Shown here piece after piece: positions 1-7,641 of a DNA stretch of 49,653 nucleotides; the stretch's first letter is position 1; each line of letters begins with the position of its first letter. This DNA comes from Candidatus Equicola faecalis (GTDB lineage: Bacteria; Bacteroidota; Bacteroidia; Bacteroidales; Bacteroidaceae). The translations under genes and the position numbers were made by a program. The stretch lies in the NCBI GenBank assembly GCA_018065185.1, contig JAGHTU010000014.1, forward strand, positions 1 to 49,653, given 5' to 3'. Below the pieces are notes generated by a model, which saw nothing but the letters and a program-made list of their open reading frames with translations, did no database searches and was not told the origin of the DNA.

Positions 1-72
1 GAATCCCTTCGATTGGAACAGATGTTCCGCGACTTTGGACGACGGAAAACGAGCCTCCGTTTGACCGCTTAC

Positions 73-175
73 AAACGATGGGAAGACGAGGCACAAACGA
101 GCGTTTGTCGAGACCCAAACGAGCGTTTGTCGAAGCCTAAACGAGCGTTTGTCGAAATCTAAACGAGCGTTTGTC
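73..175. repeat. 22-bp tandem repeat array A
   Basis: Three complete 22-bp units (95-116, 117-138, 139-160) and a 15-nt partial unit (161-175) follow each other without gaps. A degenerate unit (73-94, 14 of 22 matches to the first) precedes them. Each unit starts with the dyad AAACG-AG-CGTTT, extended to ACAAACGAGCGTTTGT in most copies, while the last six or so bases vary. The array lies about 100 bp upstream of the promoter of the toxin-antitoxin genes. GAGCCTCC, also found beside arrays B and D, occurs at 51-58. There are no long spacers, so it is not a CRISPR. Function unknown. Confidence 0.9.
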
Positions 176-276
176 AAAAAGCATGTGAAAATTTGATGTT
201 ATTGAGTGTGTCACCCAAGTCGCAACAGAGGAAGACACCGTCAATTTAGGTATCGGCTCGGGAAAACTCAAATAAA

Positions 277-308
277 TTTGGTTTTCCTCTCACCTTGCAC
301 TAATTTTG
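277..308 (+). promoter_or_regulatory. Bacteroidota sigma-ABfr-type promoter for the toxin-antitoxin pair
   Basis: A -33 element TTTG (277-280) is separated by exactly 20 nt from a -7 element TAATTTTG (301-308), a full match to the Bacteroides consensus TTTG-N19-21-TAnnTTTG. Transcription should begin around 313-316, giving a leader of about 25 nt before the antitoxin ATG at 338. Confidence 0.8.
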
Positions 309-337
309 CAATCAGACATCCAATGAAATAAGTGATT

Positions 338-613
338 ATGGCAAATAATAACAGCAATTTACACAGCAATGATTTACAAGCAAGAACAGATTCTATGTCC
401 GTGCCTATTCCGACGCAGATTACGGTAAATATAGAAAATATCAGTATGCTAAAGGAAATCAAACAAGCGATAAAGATGATACGCGGTGTTGTTAGCGTAG
501 AGAAAAGTCCTAAAAGGAAATCATACGAGCGAGCACGCGCAGATGTAAAAGCAGGTCGCGTGGTAGAGTTCGAGGACCTTGATGCTTTGAAATCATATTT
601 TGACAAATTATGA
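338..613 (+). CDS. Antitoxin of a type II toxin-antitoxin pair (RelB/DinJ-like position)
   Basis: A 91-residue protein encoded directly before a YafQ-like toxin and overlapping it by four bases (ATGA, 610-613), the usual coupling of antitoxin and toxin. The N-terminal part (residues about 20-60) would carry the DNA-binding and dimerisation region. The basic C-terminal part (KSPKRKSYERARADVKAG and on) would wrap the toxin. ATG at 338 was chosen; an in-frame GTG at 332 would add two residues. I do not recognise a strong ribbon-helix-helix signature, so the family rests mainly on position, size and the identity of its partner. Such antitoxins normally repress their own promoter, and the promoter at 277-308 is directly upstream. 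Confidence 0.75.
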   Translation: MANNNSNLHSNDLQARTDSMSVPIPTQITVNIENISMLKEIKQAIKMIRGVVSVEKSPKRKSYERARADVKAGRVVEFEDLDALKSYFDKL

Positions 614-885
614 AGTATTCTCTAAAAACTTCAAAAAATTTCTTGCGTGACCTGAAAACATGCAAGAGACGTGGGTATGACATAAACAGATTATGGCATA
701 TCATTGGAAAACTCCAAAATGGAGAGACATTACCCACCTCTTGCCGTCCTCATAAATTATCGGGCAATCATGAGGGAGAATGGGAATGCCATATCGGTCA
801 CGACTGGCTTTTGATTTGGGAGCAGAATGATACCGAACTAACACTATTGATGCTTAGTACTGGTACACATAGCGACTTATTCTAA
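610..885 (+). CDS. YafQ-family mRNA interferase toxin
   Basis: A 91-residue RelE-superfamily toxin, predicted to cleave mRNA on the ribosome. The C-terminal half (residues about 46-91) lines up by eye with E. coli YafQ: the RPHKLSGNHEGEWECHIG segment corresponds to its DHPLTGSWKGYRDAHI region, followed by a DWLLIW strand and a terminal STGTHSDLF. This keeps histidines equivalent to the catalytic ones of YafQ. The length is typical. It overlaps the antitoxin stop by four bases and is followed by a terminator (914-949), so the pair is a self-contained unit, transcribed away from the start of the window and convergent with the xylanase operon. Confidence 0.88.
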   Translation: MKYSLKTSKNFLRDLKTCKRRGYDINRLWHIIGKLQNGETLPTSCRPHKLSGNHEGEWECHIGHDWLLIWEQNDTELTLLMLSTGTHSDLF

Positions 886-913
886 ATACGAACAACATTT
901 CACAACCTGAATG

Positions 914-949
914 AAGCAAAACGGACAAAAAAGCATGTTTTGCTTTTTT
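914..949 (+). terminator. Rho-independent terminator of the toxin-antitoxin unit
   Basis: The inverted repeat AAGCAAAAC (914-922) / GTTTTGCTT (937-945) is followed by a T run, 29 nt after the toxin stop codon. Confidence 0.8.
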
Positions 950-983
950 ATTTGATACCATTCACACCTCAGCAATAAAAAAA

Positions 984-1031
984 TCTTCCCTTATACCTTT
1001 ATATATACGCGCGCGTGCGCGCGAGGGAAGA
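984..1031. other. Alternating purine-pyrimidine tract inside an inverted repeat
   Basis: Positions 1000-1023 alternate strictly between pyrimidine and purine for 24 nt, an AT-alternating part followed by a CG-alternating part, a composition prone to Z-DNA. Inside it CGCGCGC (1008-1014) and GCGCGCG (1017-1023) form a dyad. The whole is flanked by TCTTCCCT (984-991) and AGGGAAGA (1024-1031). It lies between two convergent units and codes for nothing visible. Confidence 0.75.
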
Positions 1032-1059
1032 AAGAAAAATGTTTTGCGTGGGGAAACAA

Positions 1060-1097
1060 AAACTCTCCGCACACCGATGAAGGTGAGCGGAGAGTTT
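1060..1097 (-). terminator. Terminator of the CE6-GH43 / GH43 / GH10-CE1 operon
   Basis: Perfect 11-bp arms (1060-1070 and 1087-1097; AAACTCTCCGC / GCGGAGAGTTT), with an inner CACC/GGTG pairing. On the minus strand a T run follows. It lies 21 nt beyond the stop codon at 1119. Confidence 0.88.
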
Positions 1098-1118
1098 GGT
1101 TAACGATTTATTCCAGTT

Positions 1119-3266
1119 TTATTTCGTAAACAACAGCGGAACAAACTCCTTCAGACTGCGACGCCAAGAAAGGAACTCGTGAGCAGTGCCAGGACTTACG
1201 TATGGTACGGCATTGTAACCGGCAGCCTTCAGGGCTGGAGTCATCTTACCGATAGCGTCAACAAGACCCTGCTCCTTGCTACCGCAACTCATAAAGAGCA
1301 GTGACGGTTTTGCAACAGTGAGCTTGCTGAGTTCCTCAACATTATATACAGCACCACTGAACAGTCCCCAGTAGCCGAACACCTCTGGATGATTGAGCGT
1401 GATGGTGTGAGTCTCCATACTACCCATTGAAAGACCTGCCATAGCACGGTTGGCACGGTTCGCCTTTGTCAAGAAATGACCATCAACATAAGGAATCAGC
1501 TCGTCAAGGAGTACTGTCTGGAACGGCTTGATGTCAAAGCCACGGAGCCCACCGATACGGATGTCGTTTGTCATACCGTAAGTCATCACAACGATCATCG
1601 GCTGGCACTTGCCGTCAGCAATAAGGTTGTCCATAATCTGTCCCACCTTACCCTGTACAGGCCATGAAGTCTCATTCTCACCCCATCCATGCTGCAAGTA
1701 AAGCACCGGATAACGCTTCTGGGTCTTTCCCTGAAGTTTGCCATAACCGGCAGGAGTATAGACATAAGCCGTGCGAATCTGCTTCGTGCTTGGGCTGTAG
1801 AAGTTGATAAGTTGCATTGCACCATGCTCTACGTCTGTGCGGTCAGCAAAGAAAGCACCATCCTTGGCTGGCACCTCTACACCACCCTGCCAACGGCAAC
1901 CGCCATAATAACTGTTCGTACCCGGGTCAATAACCTGTGCACCATCAACGCTGATGGTATAATAGTGGAAACCTTCATCTTCCGGTACAAGAGTCGTACC
2001 CATCCATGAGCCATCGTCTTGCTTTCTGAGTACAGTACCTTTCATACCACCACCCCATCCGGCAGAACAGATGACATATTTTGCCTGCGGAGCAACAACG
2101 CGGAAACGTACATACCCCTGAGAATTAACCTTCGGCCATTCCTGCCCCGGTTGGCATGTAGCAACAGGCTGGAAATCTTCCTTGACGACGGCATTATCAA
2201 CAGCCTCATCGAAACCTGTGAGCACACGATAGGTATCTTTTGGCTTATAGTTCATATCGAAAGGAAGAGCATAATTGTTCGGGCCGAGCCATGAATCTGC
2301 ATCAGAAAGATTCCAGAATGTTACGACATCCAGTCCCTTATGATGACGGCGCATGATGCGGAACAAACGGTCATACTGAGTAGCCTGCAACAGTTTGAGG
2401 TCATCGCTGACCTTGACATTCTCATTACGTGAGAAGCGCAACTGTCCGCCCATCTCCTGATTGACACGAATATCAAGTTCCGTGATATGCACATGGTCAA
2501 CAAGAGCTTCATACTTCACGAGAGACTCCTCGAAATCTTTCTCCGTAGGTCCATATACATTATAATGACCCTGCATACCGATACCATCCACCTTGAGACC
2601 TGCATCTTTCATCCCCTTGACGAGATTGATGATGCGCTCGCGCTTCACAGGGTCACACTCATTATAGTCATTATAGAAAAGCAATGCATTAGGGTCTGCC
2701 TCAGCAGCAAACTCAAATGCCTTATAAATAAATTCCTCACTGCCAACGATATCAAAGAACTTGCTCTTGCGCAGAGGTTGTTTTGTAAACACCTCATCAG
2801 TGATACACTCATTGAATACGTCCCAGCAGTAAACAACATCCGCATAACGCTTCATCACTGTCTGAATGTGATCTTTCATACGTGCATAGAGCACTTCCTT
2901 CTTCACGAGGCGTCCCTTCTTGTCGTAGAACATCCAGTCGCAGAACTGATTGTGCCATGCAAGGCAATGACCACGCAGTTTGATGTGGTTTTGACGGCAG
3001 AAATCGGCAATGCGGTCGGCATTCTCGAAAGTCCACTTACCCTCTGCAGGGTGAACGGAAATAGGTTTCATGTCGTTCTCAGCAGTGATGCTGTTAAACT
3101 CCTTGATGATCAGTGCCTGTTGCGCAGGATTAGTTACGTTACGCTGATTCACAGCAACGCCAATGCTGAAATAGTTCTTATAAGCCTCTTTCAGCGTCTT
3201 TTGTGCAGAAGCCCCAACACATACGAATGCGAGACAGAGCACTGTAATAAATGATTTTTTTCTCAT
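1119..3266 (-). CDS. Bifunctional endo-xylanase / feruloyl esterase (GH10-CBM48-like-CE1)
   Basis: A two-enzyme protein that cuts the xylan backbone and removes ferulic acid esters. A signal peptide (residues 1-22) is followed by a GH10 module (about 25-355) with acid/base Glu153 in WDVFNEC and nucleophile Glu263 in HITELDIRV. A short CBM48-like beta-sandwich (about 375-470) comes next. A CE1 esterase (about 480-715) follows, with Ser613 in GLSMGS, His696 in GTAHEF and an oxyanion-side QHGWGENE. Length and domain order match Xyn10D-Fae1A described for Prevotella ruminicola 23. It is the last gene of a three-gene operon, 52 nt after the GH43 gene and followed by a strong terminator. No lipobox is seen, so a periplasmic or secreted location is likely. 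Confidence 0.93.
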   Translation of the reverse strand: MRKKSFITVLCLAFVCVGASAQKTLKEAYKNYFSIGVAVNQRNVTNPAQQALIIKEFNSITAENDMKPISVHPAEGKWTFENADRIADFCRQNHIKLRGHCLAWHNQFCDWMFYDKKGRLVKKEVLYARMKDHIQTVMKRYADVVYCWDVFNECITDEVFTKQPLRKSKFFDIVGSEEFIYKAFEFAAEADPNALLFYNDYNECDPVKRERIINLVKGMKDAGLKVDGIGMQGHYNVYGPTEKDFEESLVKYEALVDHVHITELDIRVNQEMGGQLRFSRNENVKVSDDLKLLQATQYDRLFRIMRRHHKGLDVVTFWNLSDADSWLGPNNYALPFDMNYKPKDTYRVLTGFDEAVDNAVVKEDFQPVATCQPGQEWPKVNSQGYVRFRVVAPQAKYVICSAGWGGGMKGTVLRKQDDGSWMGTTLVPEDEGFHYYTISVDGAQVIDPGTNSYYGGCRWQGGVEVPAKDGAFFADRTDVEHGAMQLINFYSPSTKQIRTAYVYTPAGYGKLQGKTQKRYPVLYLQHGWGENETSWPVQGKVGQIMDNLIADGKCQPMIVVMTYGMTNDIRIGGLRGFDIKPFQTVLLDELIPYVDGHFLTKANRANRAMAGLSMGSMETHTITLNHPEVFGYWGLFSGAVYNVEELSKLTVAKPSLLFMSCGSKEQGLVDAIGKMTPALKAAGYNAVPYVSPGTAHEFLSWRRSLKEFVPLLFTK

Positions 3267-3318
3267 AATAATAGTTTGTTTATCGGGTTAATAAAAACAT
3301 CAGTCATTGAATTGTGGG

Positions 3319-4887
3319 TTATGGGTTTGAGTAATGGAAGAAATCAACGTCAATATGCCCTCCTGTCTTGCGGGTTGCATAATTGAAGATTGCGAACTTC
3401 GTACCCATAAAGAAACGCAGATAGTCAAAGCCCATTCTGAAATCAGAGCCAATCCTACGGAAGTTCACACCATCCGTACTATAATAAAACGTAGCCACGT
3501 CCTTTCCATCGGTGAAATCAGCCTTAATGCGGAGATAGATCTTATTCTTTATCTGTATTCTCTCCCCACACTGTTTTGTCTCGACAGAGCGAATGCCATG
3601 GGTGTTACGGTCGAACACAGACTTCTCCTCAAGCATCGTAAGATAATGCTTCTTACCTTCTTTGGTTATCTCCAGCACGCCACTATCGCTGTTAAAGGCT
3701 GCAAAGCCACAATGGTCGCCGTCTTTCATGCCCACCACGTCAAGGCATACTGTACCCTGACATGACGGTCCTTCCATACGTTGGGTCAGAGTGTTTGGAG
3801 CAAGGAAAAGATTATCCACACATCTGGCAGTGGTCAGTCGCAGGAAACCCTCACGTTCTGTCAGGCTCCAAGCCTCGTCCATCGGATTATGATTCCATTG
3901 CCAATAAAGTGAAAGCGAAGCGTCATTGAAATCGTCACTTCCGATGACACCGTCCTGTCGTACACCATCAACAACTTTCGGAACAATCATCGGCCACCCC
4001 TTTTCCCAACGGCAAGGCATCAGACAAGGTGTACGACCAATGCCGTTACGGTCCTGAAAGAAGATGCCCCACCATTCGCCTTGTGGTGTATCAACAATCG
4101 TGCCCTGCGCTACGCCCCCCGAAAAAGGAGGAAGAGCATAATCAAGGATTACCTTCTTCTCATAAGGACCAACGATATTATCGGCACGGTAGCATACCTC
4201 ACGACGCTTACCACCACGTGGCCACGAAATCATCAAAAGGTAATACTTGCCGTTGCGCTTTATCATATTACTGCCCTCAAGCAAACCATTTTCCTTTGCA
4301 AAAGGGTCATCAGCAGCCATTCCCTCTGCAGGGATATCACGCAACGGAATAGTGAAATCCAGTCCCCCCGAAAGCACTCCTTTCAAATCAGGACGCATCT
4401 CACGCACCTGTCCTGAGCCATAAAACATATATACCCGTCCGTCATCATCAAAAAAAAGACTGCCATCGTGGAAGTGAGGCGGACGACTTATCAATGTCCA
4501 TGGTCCCTCCGGCGCAGTGGCTGTATAGACAAACCCCAGCCCTGGTGCCCCATTGGCTGTGAACCACACATAATATCTGCCGTCACGATAGCGGATGCAA
4601 CTTGCCCACTGCCCCTGACCGTAAGCCGTACTGTCGCCTAATAGACTGTAACGGGGAGCATCGTCAATGCGTGGGAACACATAAGAGATGGTCTTCCAAT
4701 GACGGAGGTCCTGACTTTTCATGACAGGGCATCCCGGCATCAAGTGCATCGTGGTGGAAACCATATAGTAATCATTTCCCACACGACAGACACTCATATC
4801 AGGCACATCAGCATTGATAATAGGACTCTGTGCAACACAGATGCCACATACAGCCATCAAAATGATGGAAACGAACAGATGTCTCAT
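3319..4887 (-). CDS. GH43 glycosidase with C-terminal beta-sandwich (arabinofuranosidase/xylosidase type)
   Basis: A predicted exo-acting enzyme on arabinoxylan oligosaccharides. A signal peptide (residues 1-19) precedes a five-bladed propeller (about 21-300) with catalytic base Asp30 (ADVPDMSV), the pKa-tuning Asp in HDGSLFFDDDG and the acid Glu in LLEGSNM. The last 200 residues form a concanavalin-like sandwich, as in GH43 subfamily 12-type enzymes. The start codon overlaps the stop of the upstream CE6-GH43 gene (ATGA, 4884-4887), so the two are translationally coupled. The split between arabinofuranosidase and xylosidase activity cannot be decided from sequence reading alone. Confidence 0.88.
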   Translation of the reverse strand: MRHLFVSIILMAVCGICVAQSPIINADVPDMSVCRVGNDYYMVSTTMHLMPGCPVMKSQDLRHWKTISYVFPRIDDAPRYSLLGDSTAYGQGQWASCIRYRDGRYYVWFTANGAPGLGFVYTATAPEGPWTLISRPPHFHDGSLFFDDDGRVYMFYGSGQVREMRPDLKGVLSGGLDFTIPLRDIPAEGMAADDPFAKENGLLEGSNMIKRNGKYYLLMISWPRGGKRREVCYRADNIVGPYEKKVILDYALPPFSGGVAQGTIVDTPQGEWWGIFFQDRNGIGRTPCLMPCRWEKGWPMIVPKVVDGVRQDGVIGSDDFNDASLSLYWQWNHNPMDEAWSLTEREGFLRLTTARCVDNLFLAPNTLTQRMEGPSCQGTVCLDVVGMKDGDHCGFAAFNSDSGVLEITKEGKKHYLTMLEEKSVFDRNTHGIRSVETKQCGERIQIKNKIYLRIKADFTDGKDVATFYYSTDGVNFRRIGSDFRMGFDYLRFFMGTKFAIFNYATRKTGGHIDVDFFHYSNP

Positions 4888-7397
4888 TTTCTGCTTGTTG
4901 CGTACATTCCTATCGTAGCACCCGTGAATCCTCCTGCCAACTCTGTGGAAAGGATACGTCCATCCTGTACATCACCCAGCGGGATGTCATTGTAATAGAA
5001 CTGATAATCGGCTCCCTTGGCAACGACCTTAAACGTAACAGGGCTATCATCTGCCAATGATGCAGAAGCCACCTCTGTCTTGTCCATACCCCGTCCCCAT
5101 TTACCTAGTGCCTTATATAGCACAACAACAGGCTTTCCATCACGGAGGGTCTTGCCGATGACATAATTGTTGGTCTCCTTCTGATAAACCACCAGTCCGG
5201 CAAGTTCCTCTTCCGAAGCAGGGGTAAAGTTGAGAGTAACAGAACTTGTGAAATTGAAATTCTTTATCCAACGACACAGATAAGACGGATTTGCTTCCTG
5301 ATAGATATTTATCGGGCGTGCATCTATCTCCATTGAATTAGGCACGATGCCATGTCCTTCGGCTATGCGATACCAGTCCTTCTTCGGTGTGCGGAGCTGA
5401 ATCCACATAGGGTCTATCTTCATGAAATTATCTTCAATCTTCACATTGCCGGTAGTAGGGTCACATTCCGTAGGCTCAGCAACGCTGATATCCGGCCTCT
5501 TCATCACGTATGGCACTTCTTCCTTTTCCGGCCAGATGAGAGGTTGATTTTCCATCTCCAGCCAACGTGCAGGAAGAAGCATCGTAGAACGACCTGTGTT
5601 ACATATCACCCTGTTGCCATATTCGTATGGCAGGATAGCAAGGAACACAGCCCACCAGTCACCATTCTGCGTCTGGAACAGATCAGCATGACCGGCTGCC
5701 GTCACAGGGTTCTTTCTGTCTTTCGGCAAAGTGCGCTGCGTAAGTATCGGGTTTATCGAGCATGGCTTATACGGACCTTTCACATCATCACTGACGAAGA
5801 CCACTTCGCTATGCCAGTCGCCAGTGCCCCCTTCAGCCGACATCAGGTAGTACTTCCCATTTATCTTATAGAGATGCGGACCTTCCACCCATATCGGTTT
5901 GTCCTCCGGATGCACACCCTTGTCGATAATCTGGATATCAGAACCGACAATTTTGTCTGTCGTCAGGTCATACTCACGCAGACCGATTGCCCTATGCCCA
6001 TCGTATTCAGCAGGTGTCTTAGGGTCCTGATTATTGACAATATAAGCCTTACCATCCTCAGAGAAATAGAACGAAGGGTCAATACCCGGCACGTCCACCT
6101 TGATAGGGTCGCTCCATCCCTTACGAGGGTCTTTCGTCTTTACGACGATATTTCCGCCACCAGCGGCTGTCGAACCGATGGCAGTTACAATCAAATAGAA
6201 AGTGTCATTATAAGGATTATATTTGATGTCCGGAGCATAAATTCCAGCAGACAATGCCACTCCGTCACCGAGGTTCAACTGTGAAGGACGGTCAAGTGCA
6301 TATCCCACAAAGTCCCAGTTCACCAAATCACGACTATGCCAGATAGGCACACCGGGATAATAACTGAACGAACTATTTGCCAGATAATAGTCATCACCCT
6401 TGCGTGTGATTGACGGATCTGGCGCACAGCCTGACAATATCGGATTTAGATAATGCGTGGTTTTATCGTATGATGGTATTTCATCCTGACCTTCATATCT
6501 AAAATTCATGAAACGCGCTTTATTCATAGTTGCAGCAGATGTAATACTTGATATTTTCGGATTCTTCACACCCAGTAGCGGCAACATCTGCATGGCATAA
6601 CGTTGCCCAAGTTCACGATAGCCCTGTGCATCAAAATGCAGATTGTCGGGACCGTTAGTCAGGCCATCTGCCTTCACCACATGAGCGGTCTTAATGGTCT
6701 GTGGCAGTTCGTCAATGATGCTGTTCATACTGACACACAACCCCTTACCACCGGCAATTACCACCTCACCTGCAATCAGAGGCACGTTTTTGGCTTTCAA
6801 ACCTAAATCATTCAGCAGACGCTCATAGACCGTCTTCACCTTATTTAGCCAAGTTCTGTCGCCAGTATTTGACTCACCCTGATGCAATAGGATACCTTTT
6901 ATCACACCATCCTTTTGAGCACGTTTTGCCAGGCGCAACAGATATGCATAAGGATCATCATCGTATGCCTTGAACATCGCGCGTTGCCATGCCGGAGGCG
7001 CATTCTTCACCTGTTCTGCCACATGTTCCTGCATGAACGCCTCAATCTTGCAACCACCTATTGCGACATTTATGACACCTACGCGCACCTTCTCCGGCAG
7101 ATTATCCACTAATGTACGACCGAAATAATCCACAGGTGTCATACCATTCGTGCGACGACACAATGGAGGGTAAGCCTTATGCCAAGTGGCTGTCTCCGGA
7201 GCCGTCTCACAAGGAGTAAGACTGAGGAACCTATCGCTCAACCCCATGTAGTCCTGCTCCATCGGCCGGGCTGCACCTTCCATATTACTTTGCCCAAAGC
7301 AAAGGAACACATAAAAATTCTTGTCTGGCTTTTGAGCCCAACTACTGCAAGCCATAGCCAATGCCAACATCATAAAAACAATTCTTTTCATAGTCAT
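4884..7397 (-). CDS. Fused carbohydrate acetyl esterase (CE6-type SGNH) and GH43 glycosidase
   Basis: An 837-residue secreted fusion. After the signal peptide (1-21) comes an SGNH/CE6 acetyl esterase module (about 27-285), with Ser37 in FGQSNMEG, a Gly in NVAIGG, the LHQGES block and an Asp/His pair in DNLHFDAQGY. A GH43 propeller (about 310-640) follows, with base Asp327 in CAPDPSI, IDPSFYF and acid Glu in WVEGPHLYK. A C-terminal beta-sandwich (about 655-837) resembles that of the next gene. One protein could thus deacetylate and then cleave xylo-oligosaccharides. First gene of the operon. Two starts are possible, ATG at 7397 or two codons on at 7391; both give a good signal peptide. Confidence 0.9.
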   Translation of the reverse strand: MTMKRIVFMMLALAMACSSWAQKPDKNFYVFLCFGQSNMEGAARPMEQDYMGLSDRFLSLTPCETAPETATWHKAYPPLCRRTNGMTPVDYFGRTLVDNLPEKVRVGVINVAIGGCKIEAFMQEHVAEQVKNAPPAWQRAMFKAYDDDPYAYLLRLAKRAQKDGVIKGILLHQGESNTGDRTWLNKVKTVYERLLNDLGLKAKNVPLIAGEVVIAGGKGLCVSMNSIIDELPQTIKTAHVVKADGLTNGPDNLHFDAQGYRELGQRYAMQMLPLLGVKNPKISSITSAATMNKARFMNFRYEGQDEIPSYDKTTHYLNPILSGCAPDPSITRKGDDYYLANSSFSYYPGVPIWHSRDLVNWDFVGYALDRPSQLNLGDGVALSAGIYAPDIKYNPYNDTFYLIVTAIGSTAAGGGNIVVKTKDPRKGWSDPIKVDVPGIDPSFYFSEDGKAYIVNNQDPKTPAEYDGHRAIGLREYDLTTDKIVGSDIQIIDKGVHPEDKPIWVEGPHLYKINGKYYLMSAEGGTGDWHSEVVFVSDDVKGPYKPCSINPILTQRTLPKDRKNPVTAAGHADLFQTQNGDWWAVFLAILPYEYGNRVICNTGRSTMLLPARWLEMENQPLIWPEKEEVPYVMKRPDISVAEPTECDPTTGNVKIEDNFMKIDPMWIQLRTPKKDWYRIAEGHGIVPNSMEIDARPINIYQEANPSYLCRWIKNFNFTSSVTLNFTPASEEELAGLVVYQKETNNYVIGKTLRDGKPVVVLYKALGKWGRGMDKTEVASASLADDSPVTFKVVAKGADYQFYYNDIPLGDVQDGRILSTELAGGFTGATIGMYATSRK

Positions 7398-7430
7398 TAT
7401 TTATTTTTTATCATTTTGCCATATTTCTTG

Positions 7431-7458
7431 CAAAGATATATAAAAAAAACTCCACAAA
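7431..7458 (-). promoter_or_regulatory. Candidate promoter of the CE6-GH43 operon
   Basis: On the minus strand a -7 element TATCTTTG (plus 7431-7438) matches TAnnTTTG. A TTTG (plus 7455-7458) lies 16 nt upstream, shorter than the usual 19-21, so only the -7 part is convincing. The start codon is 34 nt downstream. Confidence 0.55.
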
Positions 7459-7600
7459 ACACATAATAGACATGTATTACACGCATTATGTTTATTTATA
7501 ATTTCCATTTGTTTCATTATGAAAAACTAATCTCCGTGCAACATTCTTTAATTTGTAACAAATATTAATTTTGCAGGATTGAAATTTGAATATTATATCT

Positions 7601-7608
7601 TATATTTG
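7601..7608 (+). promoter_or_regulatory. Candidate -7 element for the regulator gene
   Basis: TATATTTG fits TAnnTTTG and lies 33 nt before the regulator ATG. No TTTG with proper spacing is visible, so this could be chance in AT-rich DNA. A second match, TAATTTTG, is at 7566-7573. Confidence 0.4.
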
Positions 7609-7641
7609 TATCTGGCAAAGACTAAAACAATATAAAAACCA

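Noticed and set aside
1..60. The dyad GGAACA-GA-TGTTCC at 15-28 as part of a further repeat array
   Set aside because: A single dyad at the window edge; its neighbours do not repeat with a 22-bp step inside the visible sequence, so membership cannot be shown.
95..175. CRISPR array
   Set aside because: Units are 22 bp with at most a few variable bases, no spacers of 30 nt or so, and no cas genes in the window. The same holds for the other three arrays.
268..606. A 112-residue minus-strand frame opposite the antitoxin, with a hydrophobic stretch
   Set aside because: Antisense to the antitoxin, whose coupling to a recognisable toxin and consensus promoter is convincing; no matching signals on the minus strand.
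2487..3254. A 255-residue plus-strand frame opposite the GH10 module
   Set aside because: It is fully contained in the well-supported GH10-CE1 gene, has no recognisable domain and no promoter; a shadow of the codon usage on the other strand.
5352..6284. A 310-residue plus-strand frame opposite the CE6-GH43 gene
   Set aside because: Antisense to a gene with all GH43 motifs; composition rich in His, Arg and Ile typical of antisense frames.
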